From Rubripirellula lacrimiformis (GTDB taxonomy: Bacteria; Planctomycetota; Planctomycetia; Pirellulales; Pirellulaceae), in contig NZ_CP036525.1 in assembly GCF_007741535.1 (NCBI RefSeq), positions 2,356,001 through 2,420,000 of the forward strand: a stretch of 64,000 nt of DNA, given 5' to 3'. The position numbers and the translations under genes were made by a program. The stretch's first letter is position 1, and each line of letters begins with the position of its first letter. Shown piece by piece: positions 37,601 through 46,405 of this stretch. The notes beneath the pieces are model-generated. The model did no database searches, was not told where the DNA came from, and saw only the letters and a program-made list of their open reading frames with translations.

Positions 37601-38489
37601 CCTTGTCGGTCAAACGGTACAGGGCGCTGCCGTCGGGGCCCTGGCCGGTGACGAAGACTTCGCCGTTAAGCGCTAGGATGCCTTGGCACGATGTCACTTG
37701 ATCGCAATACGTGCGGACATGTTCGGGGATGCCGTCGTCGTCGTTGTCCATAACCAACAGCAGTGGGCCACCTTCTTGGGACAAAATGATGTGTCCAAAT
37801 TCGTTGAACGTCATCGCGATGACCGATCCGGTCTGTTCGTCGTCTAAGACGCGTTGAACACCGAATCCTTTTTGAATCTGGAATCGTTCGCGTTGTTCGG
37901 TCTGGGTTTCGGCAGCGACATGTTCTTGGCGATCCCAAGGGGCGGTGTCACCGAGTTTTCCGAATTCGGTCGGGGAATCCCACAACCGATCGTTGAACAT
38001 GACGGTTTCCCACATCGGATGATCGCTGGTGCTGGCCTTCCAGGTGCGGTCGGTGCTGAACGTGAACCACTTGTCCTGTTTTTCGGGACGGATGGAAACG
38101 CGAGCAGCCAGTGCTGCGGTGTTGCCGCGAGTGTTCACGACGCGGACCGCGATCATGTTGCGGCCGACTTCCAATCGGTCGCTGATATCGTAGGTCTGCA
38201 TTTCGCTGGACGACGTTCCGGTGCCAATCAACTGATCGTTGAAGAACAGTTCATATTCGTCGTCGGCGGTGATTTCGATTTTGCCTTCGGCCGGCACCCG
38301 CAGGTTGATCGGTTTGCGGAACAGGCATGTTTCGCCCTCGGGGATCGCGTCCGAAATGGTTCGTCCGTTCGCCCAAACCCACTGGGCTTCGTCCGCCGAA
38401 GCGATTGGAACGGTGATGCACACAGCGGCAAAGCATGCCGACAGCGCATAAGCGAAGGGGCGGCGAAAAATCGTGGGGAGGCCTTCCAT
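34668..38489 (-). CDS. Exported PVC-type heme-binding CxxCH protein with beta-propeller and HEAT repeats
   Basis: A 1273-residue secreted protein of the large family seen in planctomycetes and Verrucomicrobia. After a signal peptide (cleavage near ASA), residues ~35-140 look like a jelly-roll carbohydrate-binding domain (LRVPAEGKIEITADDEYELF). Residues ~190-565 form a six-blade glucose/sorbosone-dehydrogenase-like propeller (IAMTFNEFGHIILSQEGG, GEHGAHGIRLGPDGMIYVVL, TDLEVGPDGALYFCTGG). A HEAT-like helical region runs to ~1130. A cytochrome-c-like domain with CNQCHQVN near 1160 ends it, with a distal Met-rich part. It probably oxidises a sugar or polyol in the periplasm and passes electrons to heme. 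The substrate is unknown. Confidence 0.88.
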   Translation of the reverse strand: MEGLPTIFRRPFAYALSACFAAVCITVPIASADEAQWVWANGRTISDAIPEGETCLFRKPINLRVPAEGKIEITADDEYELFFNDQLIGTGTSSSEMQTYDISDRLEVGRNMIAVRVVNTRGNTAALAARVSIRPEKQDKWFTFSTDRTWKASTSDHPMWETVMFNDRLWDSPTEFGKLGDTAPWDRQEHVAAETQTEQRERFQIQKGFGVQRVLDDEQTGSVIAMTFNEFGHIILSQEGGPLLLVMDNDDDGIPEHVRTYCDQVTSCQGILALNGEVFVTGQGPDGSALYRLTDKDRDGTLEEVHTIVKLDGSPGEHGAHGIRLGPDGMIYVVLGSHVQATGKTGPGETLTDAYEGDLLPRYEDPAGHGRGIRAPGGTVIRTNADGSVVERVAGGIRNAYDLVFHPSGGMFVHDADMEADVDTAWFRPTALYDVTEGGEFGWRTGWAKWPEYYVDRLPNLLDTGRGSPTGAACYEHYMFPVRYHNSLFLADWSEGRILNVRLKPRGSGYIADSEVFLKGQPLNVTDLEVGPDGALYFCTGGRGTAGGVYRVVYKGEIPERMKKLGTGIAAAIRQPQLESAWARQEIASIKRELGDKWGQMVAGVAYSDDNPSHYRTRAMDLMQLFGPVPSEDLVIELSRSGNEAVRARAARLMGLHPGKRSAAELVELLSDGDAFVRRTACEAILRSGQFPSDVDAVIPLLGEDDRTLAFVARRVLERIDTEKWRGEVLASPDPRISIVGMLGLINADPTEATALQVLERSSELMKEFLSDVDFVDTLRLCQVALHRGKVSPDKVPELSIQIAEEFPAGDNRMNHELIRLCAYLQSDGVAERALDYINNTDHADVDRTLVAMCLQFLSHDWTANQRFQILKYYENTANAVTSGSLSMYLMAVTRDFARSLSDEDVKAILEQGSVWRNAALAAIYKLPRPIDNETAETLRTLDQQLIANPRPGDVERRLRTGIIAMLASAKDDESAAYLRKLWRTEPERRAVIAMALAQHPDGENWDYLVRSLNVLEDETGDEVVKALRTVSVATDDPMALRQLIILGLRAEQDGREIENVERLLEHWTGMQRPPSEKSASGSLTMRPWQKWYAKAHPDRPSAELPKADESRWDFDQLVNYLDSDDGSQGDPNYGLDAFAKAKCNQCHQVNRDGPAIGPSLNGLAKRFSKREILESILYPNHVVSDQYASKKVLTLDGRVLVGMVSQMTNRTLEIRDANNQVTTIPESEVDQVLPSNSSIMPSGLLDSLTLEEISDLMAYMGVSSAVEIASRP

Positions 38490-38593
38490 GGCGCAATCAT
38501 CAATTCGGGGGGAGGGACGTCAATGTCCGGACGGGTCCGATAGAATCCTTTCGGAAACTAGGCTCTACCCCACCATCGATGCAAGATGAATCT

Positions 38594-39067
38594 TTACTGG
38601 CGGACGAAATGGCCCGATTTGCCACCGCTCTTTTCCAACAGCATGATTTCCCCGATCTGAATCTCGCGATCGATCCCTTTGACCATGTCATAGACCGTCA
38701 AACAGCCGACCGATACGGCCGTCATCGCTTCCATTTCGACGCCGGTTTTCCCCGTCGTCTGGACGGTGGCCAGGCATCGCAAACGATCGGCAGCCGCCCA
38801 CTGGAAATCGATCGAGACCGATTCGATCGGGATCGCATGGCACAGCGGGATTAGATTCTGAGTCCACTTGGTGGCCTGGATGGCTGCCAATCGGGCGACC
38901 GCCAACACATCGCCTTTGCGGGCGGTTCCAGCTCGGATCGTTTCAGCGGTCGTCAACAACATTCGCAATTCGCCCGATGCCACCGCTTTGCGGACGGTGG
39001 GTGTCTTTGCCGAAACGTCCACCATGTGGGCATTTCCGTCTTGGTCAAAATGAGGTGTGCCGCTCAT
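38594..39067 (-). CDS. moaC: Cyclic pyranopterin monophosphate synthase MoaC
   Basis: Catalyses the second half of the first step of molybdenum-cofactor synthesis, after MoaA. The 157-residue protein has the family marks MVDVSAKTPTVRKAVASGEL, NLIPLCHAIPIESV, and TGVEMEAMTAVSVGCLTVYD with the catalytic KGID. Length equals the norm. ATG 39067 gives the expected N-terminus; the frame is open to 39112. No other moa gene is in the window. It reads toward the heme-binding protein gene 104 bases downstream. Confidence 0.96.
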   Translation of the reverse strand: MSGTPHFDQDGNAHMVDVSAKTPTVRKAVASGELRMLLTTAETIRAGTARKGDVLAVARLAAIQATKWTQNLIPLCHAIPIESVSIDFQWAAADRLRCLATVQTTGKTGVEMEAMTAVSVGCLTVYDMVKGIDREIQIGEIMLLEKSGGKSGHFVRQ

Positions 39068-39261
39068 GCGTCTGTTCGTCTGTGCCGGATAGTGTGGGCG
39101 ATGGGGCGACAATCATCGGCAAGGAAAGCATGCGTCTGCCGTGATGTGCGATCCGAGTGGAATCGTGGTGGATGGTTCCAGCAGTTGTAGTCGAAGTCGC
39201 CTGGCTTGGGACGCCAATGTTCGATCCGATGCCGGGCTGTGGAAAGATGCCTGCACCAACG

Positions 39262-39299
39262 AAAAAAGGCGTCTCACACCTGCGGGGGTGTGAGACGCC
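39262..39299 (-). terminator. Intrinsic terminator for the HTH-receiver gene
   Basis: A perfect 13-bp stem GGCGTCTCACACC (39268-39280) and GGTGTGAGACGCC (39287-39299) with a 6-base loop is followed, on the minus strand, by six T (39262-39267). It lies 80 bases after the stop of the gene at 39379 and is the clearest Rho-independent terminator in the window. Confidence 0.93.
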
Positions 39300-39378
39300 A
39301 GTCGACGAGGCTCTTTGAGGCTCTTGGAAGATCTTGTTCGTTATTCGAGTCGAATCCTTTCAACCCGGTTTGGCGAAA

Positions 39379-39951
39379 CTAGACCAATTCTTTTTTCGCA
39401 CCGACGAGAGTTCGCAAGCGTTCGGCCAACAAGTGGGCATCGAATGGCTTTTTGAATGTTTCGTTGATGCTGCTTCGATCGAAGCTCATTGGTTGCCCGT
39501 CGTCGGGCAGCAATGCGATCAGGACGATATCAGTGAAGTCGATGTTCTTTCGCAAGTTCTGGCAGATTTGAACTGCCTCGATCTTGCCGATCGAAAAGTC
39601 AACGATGATACAATCCGGATTGAAGCTTTCAGCTTGAATTCCAGCCTCGAAACCGCTCGCGGCGACTGCCACTTTGAACGCTTTTTCGGGAGGAAGTTCT
39701 CGCTTCAGGTTCTCAATCAGCACCTGGTCTTGGGCGACGATCAGGCACTTTGCCATCGCTTCGTCTTCCAAGTCGCCCAGGGGCATACCATGCTCTTTGA
39801 GAAACTTAATTAAGTACTCTCGCGGAATTCTTCGATCCTGGGATCCAGGAATTCGATAGCCTTTCAAACGCCCCGAGTCGAACCATTTCGATACGGTCCG
39901 GGGTGCTACTTTACAGATCTTAGCGACCTGTCCAGTTGTGAAGACCTTCAT
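39379..39951 (-). CDS. Excisionase/MerR-type HTH fused to a receiver-like domain
   Basis: The first ~55 residues are a winged helix-turn-helix of the excisionase kind: MKVFTTGQVAKICKVAPRTV, SKWFDSGRLKGYRIPGSQDRR, IPREYLIKFLKEHG. The rest, ~67-185, is receiver-like: CLIVAQDQVLIENLKREL, DCIIVDFSIGKIEAVQI with the putative phospho-Asp, and ETFKKPFDAHLL with the conserved Lys-Pro. The acid pocket is reduced to VAQD, so phosphorylation is uncertain. Unlike common response regulators, the DNA-binding domain comes first. A strong terminator follows, so it is a single-gene unit. Likely a transcription regulator with unknown targets. Confidence 0.85.
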   Translation of the reverse strand: MKVFTTGQVAKICKVAPRTVSKWFDSGRLKGYRIPGSQDRRIPREYLIKFLKEHGMPLGDLEDEAMAKCLIVAQDQVLIENLKRELPPEKAFKVAVAASGFEAGIQAESFNPDCIIVDFSIGKIEAVQICQNLRKNIDFTDIVLIALLPDDGQPMSFDRSSINETFKKPFDAHLLAERLRTLVGAKKELV

Positions 39952-40872
39952 GCTAGGTTCTCCATAACGCCTCGTTTAATATTCCCTCGAACAATGGTGC
40001 GTCGGTAACCATTGTCCTGTCGGCCTTGCTTCGTGGAACATTCGTCTGAACAACTGGTCCTGATCAGTTGGCATGGACGATTGCGGTGGGTCGCAACTGT
40101 CCAATGCTCAGCAAGTGGCTTGTCGATTTGGCAAACAATCTGCATGAGCACAGTGGTGAACGTCCTACGCTGGGTCTGGCCAGCCGGTTTGCATCTTGCG
40201 ACGCTCGCCTAGCGGGATCCTCGCGGTTTGTTTAGTCAACTCGTTCACAACGAAACCTACGGTCGCGTTGGTGGGGCAGAAGCTGTGGAAAATCTGTAAT
40301 CAATGCTAGGCCTTCCATCGGACTGCGACAGAATCTGCAAGGACACCGAAGGCTCGGCGTCGTTTGCTCTGTGCGGTTCGCATGGAATGCTCGGCAATGG
40401 TCACCGACATCCTCCGAGGTTTCCCCGATAATCGCTTATCAGAAAAACGCCGGATGCGTTTCCCAGAATCCCCCCTGGGTGGACGGCAGGATCGAATGGC
40501 GGTGGTCCTCGGCTGGCTCCCGAAGGAGCGTCGCGTTGGACTCGTTTAAACGATCCCTGTCCGAGAGATAGTGTCGAGTAAATCGGGGTTCACTCTTTAG
40601 GGCGTTTAAGCCAGAACGACCACTATCAACGGTTTCGCCGGTCGTCTGCATTGCGGCTAGCCACGTCCATGATACGTTGGAACTCCGGAAAACCCGCTTT
40701 CTTCACATTTTTAGACGTGATTGGGGTCGTCATGATTCCGCGCTTCGGCCGGGTGGTGGGGGAAAACTTTTTCCTGTTCTTCCGCTTCCCCGCGTGCTCC
40801 TGTCACAATGTTTCAGCGGGGTAATGTCACCCCATTCGTTTCATCCTCTCTAGATTCTCAAGTTTGGCCCTC
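39952..40872. other. 921-base gap between HTH-receiver and M42 peptidase genes
   Basis: The longest unexplained non-repetitive gap in the window. Open frames of 60-70 codons exist on both strands but overlap and lack start signals or recognisable protein sequence. The region separates divergent genes, so it holds two promoters. No tRNA, riboswitch or repeat was recognised; a small RNA cannot be excluded. Confidence 0.5.
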
Positions 40873-41943
40873 ATGGACGTTTCTGCTCGCCAGTTTTTCG
40901 ACGAAGCCATCACCACCCCCAGTCCGTCGGGGTTCGAAGAACCGATCCAGAAATTGATCGGCGATTACATCCGCCCCTCGACGGATGACCTTCGAATCGA
41001 TTTGCACGGAAACCTGATCGCATCGGCCGGTGACAAGTCTGGTCCCCGGCTGATGTACGCCGGTCACTGCGACCAGATCGGAATGTTGGTTTCTTACATC
41101 GATGATCTAGGGTTCCTGTACGCACAGACGATCGGCGGCTGGGACCCACAACAGTTGATCGGGCAATCCATGACGGTATGGACCGACACCGGACCGGTGT
41201 CCGCCGTGATCAGCCGCAAACCGATTCACCTGTTGAAACCCAAAGAACGTGAACAAGTCGTTGGCCTGCACGAATTGTGGTTGGACATCGGGGCGAAGGA
41301 CAAAGCGGATGCCGAGTCGTTGGTGCGCGTCGGTGACCCCATCACCTTGGAACTGAAGATTCGCAATCTGATGCACGATCGGGTCACCGGACCGGGCATG
41401 GATAACAAGACCGGGATGTGGACGGTCATGGAAGCGCTGCGTCGATCGGTCGCTGCCGCTGATTCGCTCCGCTGCCACCTGCATAGCGTGGCAACGGTGC
41501 AAGAGGAAATTGGACTGCGGGGTGCCAAGACGGCCGCCGGCAGCATCAATCCGTCGGTCGCGATCGCTGTGGATGTGACCCATGCGTCGGATTGCCCCAC
41601 GATCGAAAAGCAGATGCAGGGTGATATCTCCATCGGTGGTGGCCCGGTGATCTTTCGCGGCCCGAACATCAACCGCAAGGTCGCAGCGCGGTTGATCCAA
41701 CTGTGTGAAACCCATTCGATTCCCTATCAGCTAGCGGCCGTCGGACGGGCCACCCCGAACGATGCCAACGCACTGCAAGTCCATGGCGGTGGAGTGGCGA
41801 CCGGATTGGTCGCGATCCCCAACCGATACATGCACTCGGCTGTGGAAGTCGTTTCAATGTCAGACATCGATCATGCCGCAGACCTGTTGGCCGCGTTCGC
41901 GACTGCACTTTCCAGCGACGACGACTTCACCCCCGGTGAATGA
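40873..41943 (+). CDS. M42-family metallopeptidase (aminopeptidase)
   Basis: M42 enzymes are two-metal aminopeptidases that assemble as large tetrahedral complexes in the cytoplasm. Ligand positions are visible: His in MYAGHCDQIGML, Asp in GPGMDNKTGMWTVM, the Glu pair in TVQEEIGLRGAK, Asp in AIAVDVTHASDC, and a C-terminal His in NRYMHSAVEVVS. Length ~356 fits the family. ATG 40873 is used; a TTG three codons upstream is in frame but no better supported. A signalling protein gene follows after 278 bases, with no functional link evident. Confidence 0.93.
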   Translation: MDVSARQFFDEAITTPSPSGFEEPIQKLIGDYIRPSTDDLRIDLHGNLIASAGDKSGPRLMYAGHCDQIGMLVSYIDDLGFLYAQTIGGWDPQQLIGQSMTVWTDTGPVSAVISRKPIHLLKPKEREQVVGLHELWLDIGAKDKADAESLVRVGDPITLELKIRNLMHDRVTGPGMDNKTGMWTVMEALRRSVAAADSLRCHLHSVATVQEEIGLRGAKTAAGSINPSVAIAVDVTHASDCPTIEKQMQGDISIGGGPVIFRGPNINRKVAARLIQLCETHSIPYQLAAVGRATPNDANALQVHGGGVATGLVAIPNRYMHSAVEVVSMSDIDHAADLLAAFATALSSDDDFTPGE

Positions 41944-41996
41944 TTCGGGATCGATGGTGACCTTTCGCGGGCACGTCGCAGCGGCGCACATCGCTT

Positions 41997-42024
41997 CGGC
42001 GGGAAGTTGTCGGCGGGAAGTTGT
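41997..42024. repeat. 14-bp direct repeat, two copies
   Basis: CGGCGGGAAGTTGT occurs twice without a gap, at 41997-42010 and 42011-42024, in the intergenic region after the M42 gene. Confidence 0.9.
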
Positions 42025-42221
42025 CGGCTGCTGATGCAGTGGTCATCGTCCCGCAAGCCATTCAGCGTGATCGCCTGGGGGCGACTGGTGTACCGCAGCG
42101 TGTGGGGGCTGCAGCGAGGACGATTTTTGCGGGTGCTCGGACATCGGAGCGTTACCGCGTGTTAAAATTTCGCTTAGACGCGGGGGTGTCTTCCACCGCC
42201 GGTATTTCCGAGGCGAAAAAA

Positions 42222-43118
42222 ATGGCAAAAGTATTGCTGGTAGAAGACAGCCCGACTCAGGCTGTCGAGATGCGAATGTTGCTCGAGGAAGCTTCGCACG
42301 AAGTGATCCATGTTGCCAACGGGAAATTAGCCCTCGCTGCGTTGGGCGAACATCTGATCGAGGTGGTGGTCACCGACCTGGAAATGCCCGAGATGAACGG
42401 CTTGGAATTGGTCGAAGCGATGAGTCTGGAATACGAGCACATCCCGTCGGTGCTGGTGACCGCTCGCGGCAGCGAAGAACTTGCGTCCAAGGCACTTCAG
42501 CAGGGCGCGACCGGTTACGTTCCCAAGAATCACCTGCAAACGATGTTGAACGACACGATCGTCGACGTCTTGGGGGTCTTTCGTACCGATGCCAGTTTTG
42601 CGAAGTTGATTTCGACGCTGCAGAAGAACGTCTTCGTCTTCGACATGCCCAATGATTCAACCTTGATCTCGCCCACCGTGGCGCTATTGATCCAAGTGGC
42701 ATCGGGGATGGAATTGTTGAACGGCAGCACGTTGGTGCGTGTCGGGGTCGCGTTGGAACACGCTTTGTTGAATGCGATGTACCGTGGCAATCTGCAACTT
42801 GGCCCATCGGTCACGCCCGCCCACCGGGCGATCATTTACGATGACGTCACGACCGATTTGATCGAAAAGCGAAAGCAGAGCGAACCCTACAAGGATCGTC
42901 GCGTGCACGTCGAAGCGACGGCTAGCAAGGACGAGATTCGAATTTTGGTCCGTGATGAAGGACGCGGCTTCGACACCTCCAAACTGCCTGGCCGCGAAGA
43001 CGTTCAGGTGGTCGATACTGAATCGGGACGCGGGCTGGTTTTGATGCGTAGCTTCACCGATGAATTGATCTTCAATGAAGCCGGGAACGAAGTCACGATG
43101 ATCAAGTATTGTCGCTAG
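42222..43118 (+). CDS. Response regulator fused to an RsbW-type ATPase domain
   Basis: Residues ~1-120 form a complete receiver: KVLLVEDSPTQAVEM, phospho-Asp in VVTDLEMPEMNGLEL, Thr in SVLVTARGS, Lys in GYVPKNH. Residues ~150-295 are a GHKL ATPase of the anti-sigma-factor kind (EHALLNAMYRGN as N box, VRDEGRGFD, SGRGLVLMRSFTDEL). Such fusions control partner switching through phosphorylation of an anti-sigma antagonist; no phosphatase or antagonist gene is adjacent. ATG 42222 gives 298 residues; the longer open frame upstream covers the 14-bp repeat. The hybrid histidine kinase follows 274 bases later and is the natural candidate phosphodonor. Confidence 0.88.
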   Translation: MAKVLLVEDSPTQAVEMRMLLEEASHEVIHVANGKLALAALGEHLIEVVVTDLEMPEMNGLELVEAMSLEYEHIPSVLVTARGSEELASKALQQGATGYVPKNHLQTMLNDTIVDVLGVFRTDASFAKLISTLQKNVFVFDMPNDSTLISPTVALLIQVASGMELLNGSTLVRVGVALEHALLNAMYRGNLQLGPSVTPAHRAIIYDDVTTDLIEKRKQSEPYKDRRVHVEATASKDEIRILVRDEGRGFDTSKLPGREDVQVVDTESGRGLVLMRSFTDELIFNEAGNEVTMIKYCR

Positions 43119-43392
43119 TGACCAAGGTGCGTTGCAAACTGCGTCAAGCGATTGTCGTTCCACAAGTCATTGCTTGATGACCGGTTCTTGGTCGGCCGTC
43201 GCCGTGATCCAATCGGTGTCCAGATCGGCTACCCTGAACGAAATGTCGACGACGCCTGCGATTTTTGGGCTATTCGGTGATCGCCCCCAGCGGCAATCGG
43301 TCCTTGCCTCGCTTCGGCGCAGCGTTTGCAACTGCATCCCGAATCACCGCATTTGAATTACCGCACACTGCATTCGTAGAAGGAACCTTGCC

Positions 43393-46383
43393 ATGGATTC
43401 GGATCAAGGCGACCACATTCAGTCGCGATCCAGCTACGAGGCTCTGGTCAATGCGCTGCCACTTAGTCTGCTGATCAAAGATGCCGATGGTCGGCGTTTG
43501 TTCGCGAACAAGGCCTATCTGGATTTTCGCCAGATCACACTTGCCGACGTGGTCGGGAAACGTGACAGCGACTTGTTTCCCGCGGACATCGCCAAGCTGT
43601 ATCGTGATGACGACGTCGCGGTCATGCAAAGCGGACAGACATCGCGGTTGGTCGAAGAAACCAGCGACCGCCAAGGCCGACGATCGTGGATCGAACGGAT
43701 CAAGAGCCCCGTATTGAACTCTAGCGGATCGGTGATCGGGATCCAGGTCCTGTTCTGGGACGTGTCGGATCGCGTGCAGGCCGAACGAGCGCTGCAGCAC
43801 GAAAAGGAACTGCTGGGGACCCTGCTGCGCCACATTCCCGATTCGATCTATTTCAAAGATCGTGACAGTCGATTCATTCGGATCAGCGAGGCGATGGCAA
43901 CCAAGTTCGGATTGCAGAACGCCGCGGTGGCCGAAGGGTTGGCCGACGCCGACATCTTTAGCGAAGAACACGCCGACGCCGCTCGGCAAGACGAATTGCG
44001 AATCATGGAAACTCGTGTCCCGCTTGTCGATCGAGTGGAACGCGAAACATGGCCCGAGGGTGAAGACACTTGGTGCATGTCCACCAAAATGCCAATGATC
44101 GATAACGACGATCGGGTCATCGGTACCTTCGGCATATCGCGTGACATCACCGAACTGAAACGGTCTCAGGATGCGCTCAAAAAAGCGCTCGAAGCGGCGG
44201 ATGCAGCGAATCGTGCCAAGAGCGACTTTTTGGCGAACATGAGTCACGAGATTCGCACGCCCATGAACGCAATCATCGGGATTTCAGAACTGCTGTCGCA
44301 GACCGATCTGTCGCCGGAACAGGCGGATTACAACGAATTGGTGCGAGATTCAGCCGATGCGTTGCTGCGATTGTTGAACGATATTCTGGACTTTTCAAAG
44401 ATCGAGGCACGCAAATTAGAACTCGAATCGATCCCGTTTTCGATTCGTGATTTGGTCGAAAAGACCGGACGGACTCTGTCGCTGCGTGCCGCCGAAAAGG
44501 GACTCGAACTGGCCTGCCGTGTCGCCTCGGATGTGCCCGATCGGTTGATGGGGGACCCAGGGCGAATTCGTCAGGTGCTGATTAACCTGATCGGAAATGC
44601 GATCAAGTTCACGGACGTTGGCGAAGTGGTGGTCGAGGTCTGCAATGGCGAATGCCCGCCGGCAAGCGAATCGGCTACGCCCCAAGATTCGACGCCCGTC
44701 GGTGATCGGGTGCCGATCAAAATCAGTGTTTCAGATTCTGGTGTGGGGATTCCCGCGGAAAAGCAAGCCTCGGTGTTGGAAGCGTTCACCCAAGCCGATG
44801 CATCGACGACCCGCCGTTTTGGCGGTACCGGATTGGGGTTGGCGATCACCAAGCAGTTGGTCGAACTGATGCTGGGCGAACTGCAGTTGGAAAGCCAAGT
44901 CGGCAAAGGCACCACGTTTTTCTTCACCGCTCATTTCCCGAAGGCTCCGTCGAATCAAACCGATCCGGTCGCCCGACTAAAAGATCTTGCAGACCTGCCG
45001 ATCCTGGTTGTCGACGACAACGAAACCAATCGCCGGATACTGCGTGAAATTTTGTCGGCCTGGAGATTGTCGCCGACGTTGGTCGATGGTGGCCCGGCGG
45101 CGCTGGAAGTGATCCAGCAGGCGTCCGAAGTTGGCCGCCCATTTTCGATGGCGATCTTGGATTGCATGATGCCCGACATGGACGGGTTCGAACTGGCCAA
45201 ACAGATTCGACGCATGCACCATGTCGACGACATGAAACTGATCGTTTTGTCGTCGGCTGATCGAAAAGAGGATGTGGGGCGTTGCGACGAACTTGGCATC
45301 GCTAGGTATCTGATCAAACCGGTCGTACAGTCGGAACTGTTGGACACCGTTTTGCAGGTGATGAACGCACAGCAGCCGAGCATTCCGAAAGTTGCAGAGA
45401 ATCGGATCTCGTGTCCCCCGATGCGTGTGCTGGTGGCCGAAGACGGGTTGGCCAACCAGCATGTGGCGGTCGGGAATTTGCAGGCCTGTGGACACCAAGC
45501 GGTTGTCGCCAGCGATGGACGCGAAACAGTGGCGAAGTGGAAAGCCGAACCGTTCGATGCGATCCTGATGGACATGCACATGCCGGTGATGGACGGGATG
45601 GAAGCCACGATCGAAATCCGTGCCGCCGAAGCGGGGACCGGTCGCCGGATCCCGATCATTGCGTTGACCGCCGCCGCGATGAAAGAGGACGCCGAGGCCT
45701 GCTTGAAAGCTGGGATGGACGCGCACCTAGCCAAGCCGATCCATCAGCGGCAGTTGCAAGAAATGTTGGCGCGGTTTGCTCCGCAGGTCACCGAGTTGTC
45801 GAAAATTCAGTCGACGAAACAGAAGTCGACGAAACAGAAGTCGACGAAACAGAAGTCGACGGGGCGATCGCTCGGAACGGTGTCGGCCGAGTCCCATCAG
45901 ACCGCCGGCGATTCGAATCAACCTGCGACGCTGCAACCTGCGGCAGACCGACCAGTGTCAGCCCATGATGCATCGATCCATTCCGATGATCTGCCATCCA
46001 CCGATTCCACGGCGGGTGTGTCGCCAACCGCCGGCGATGCGATCGATCTTCGCGCCGCTGCGGCGCGTGTGCCCGGTGGCGTGCAGGGAGTGCGGCGATT
46101 GGCCGAAGTGTTCATCCCCGAATGTGAATCGATCTTGGCGACGCTGCGGAACGAGGTTCCAGACGGCGATTGGAAGCTGATCCGTCGATCGGCCCATACA
46201 TTGAAGGGAACTTCCAATTTGTTCTTTGCCGAACGAGTTGCCGAACTGTCACTGCAGTTGGAACAGTTCGATCCCGATGTGCAGGCGTCTCAGATCGTCC
46301 CGGTTTTCAAGCAGTTGGAAGCCGAGGCCGAGCGGATGTTGGACGCCGTGCGGACCTTTTTGAATTCCGAGGATCCGCAGTAG
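43393..46383 (+). CDS. Hybrid sensor histidine kinase (PAS-PAS-HisKA-HATPase-REC-REC-HPt)
   Basis: A soluble 996-residue phosphorelay protein. Two PAS domains (~10-135 and ~140-255) precede HisKA with [12 protein letters not shown] (His near 285) and the HATPase ([23 protein letters not shown], to ~515). Two receivers follow: [14 protein letters not shown] with [11 protein letters not shown], and [14 protein letters not shown] with [13 protein letters not shown] low-complexity linker contains triple STKQK repeats. The C-terminal HPt holds [14 protein letters not shown] (His near 935). No membrane helix, so it senses a cytoplasmic signal. It may feed the receiver-ATPase upstream; this rests on proximity. 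Confidence 0.95.
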   Translation: MDSDQGDHIQSRSSYEALVNALPLSLLIKDADGRRLFANKAYLDFRQITLADVVGKRDSDLFPADIAKLYRDDDVAVMQSGQTSRLVEETSDRQGRRSWIERIKSPVLNSSGSVIGIQVLFWDVSDRVQAERALQHEKELLGTLLRHIPDSIYFKDRDSRFIRISEAMATKFGLQNAAVAEGLADADIFSEEHADAARQDELRIMETRVPLVDRVERETWPEGEDTWCMSTKMPMIDNDDRVIGTFGISRDITELKRSQDALKKALEAADAANRAKSDFLANMSHEIRTPMNAIIGISELLSQTDLSPEQADYNELVRDSADALLRLLNDILDFSKIEARKLELESIPFSIRDLVEKTGRTLSLRAAEKGLELACRVASDVPDRLMGDPGRIRQVLINLIGNAIKFTDVGEVVVEVCNGECPPASESATPQDSTPVGDRVPIKISVSDSGVGIPAEKQASVLEAFTQADASTTRRFGGTGLGLAITKQLVELMLGELQLESQVGKGTTFFFTAHFPKAPSNQTDPVARLKDLADLPILVVDDNETNRRILREILSAWRLSPTLVDGGPAALEVIQQASEVGRPFSMAILDCMMPDMDGFELAKQIRRMHHVDDMKLIVLSSADRKEDVGRCDELGIARYLIKPVVQSELLDTVLQVMNAQQPSIPKVAENRISCPPMRVLVAEDGLANQHVAVGNLQACGHQAVVASDGRETVAKWKAEPFDAILMDMHMPVMDGMEATIEIRAAEAGTGRRIPIIALTAAAMKEDAEACLKAGMDAHLAKPIHQRQLQEMLARFAPQVTELSKIQSTKQKSTKQKSTKQKSTGRSLGTVSAESHQTAGDSNQPATLQPAADRPVSAHDASIHSDDLPSTDSTAGVSPTAGDAIDLRAAAARVPGGVQGVRRLAEVFIPECESILATLRNEVPDGDWKLIRRSAHTLKGTSNLFFAERVAELSLQLEQFDPDVQASQIVPVFKQLEAEAERMLDAVRTFLNSEDPQ
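45811..45855 (+). repeat. 15-bp tandem repeat, three copies, inside the hybrid kinase gene
   Basis: TCGACGAAACAGAAG is repeated three times identically (45811-45825, 45826-45840, 45841-45855), followed by TCGAC of a fourth. It encodes STKQK pentapeptides in the linker between the second receiver and the HPt domain. Confidence 0.96.
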
Positions 46384-46405
46384 TGTGGCGGCGCGGACGC
46401 CGGAC

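Noticed and set aside
42021-42221. Longer N-terminus of the receiver-ATPase protein
   Set aside because: The extra 67 codons include the 14-bp direct repeat and precede a canonical receiver start (MAKVLLVEDS).
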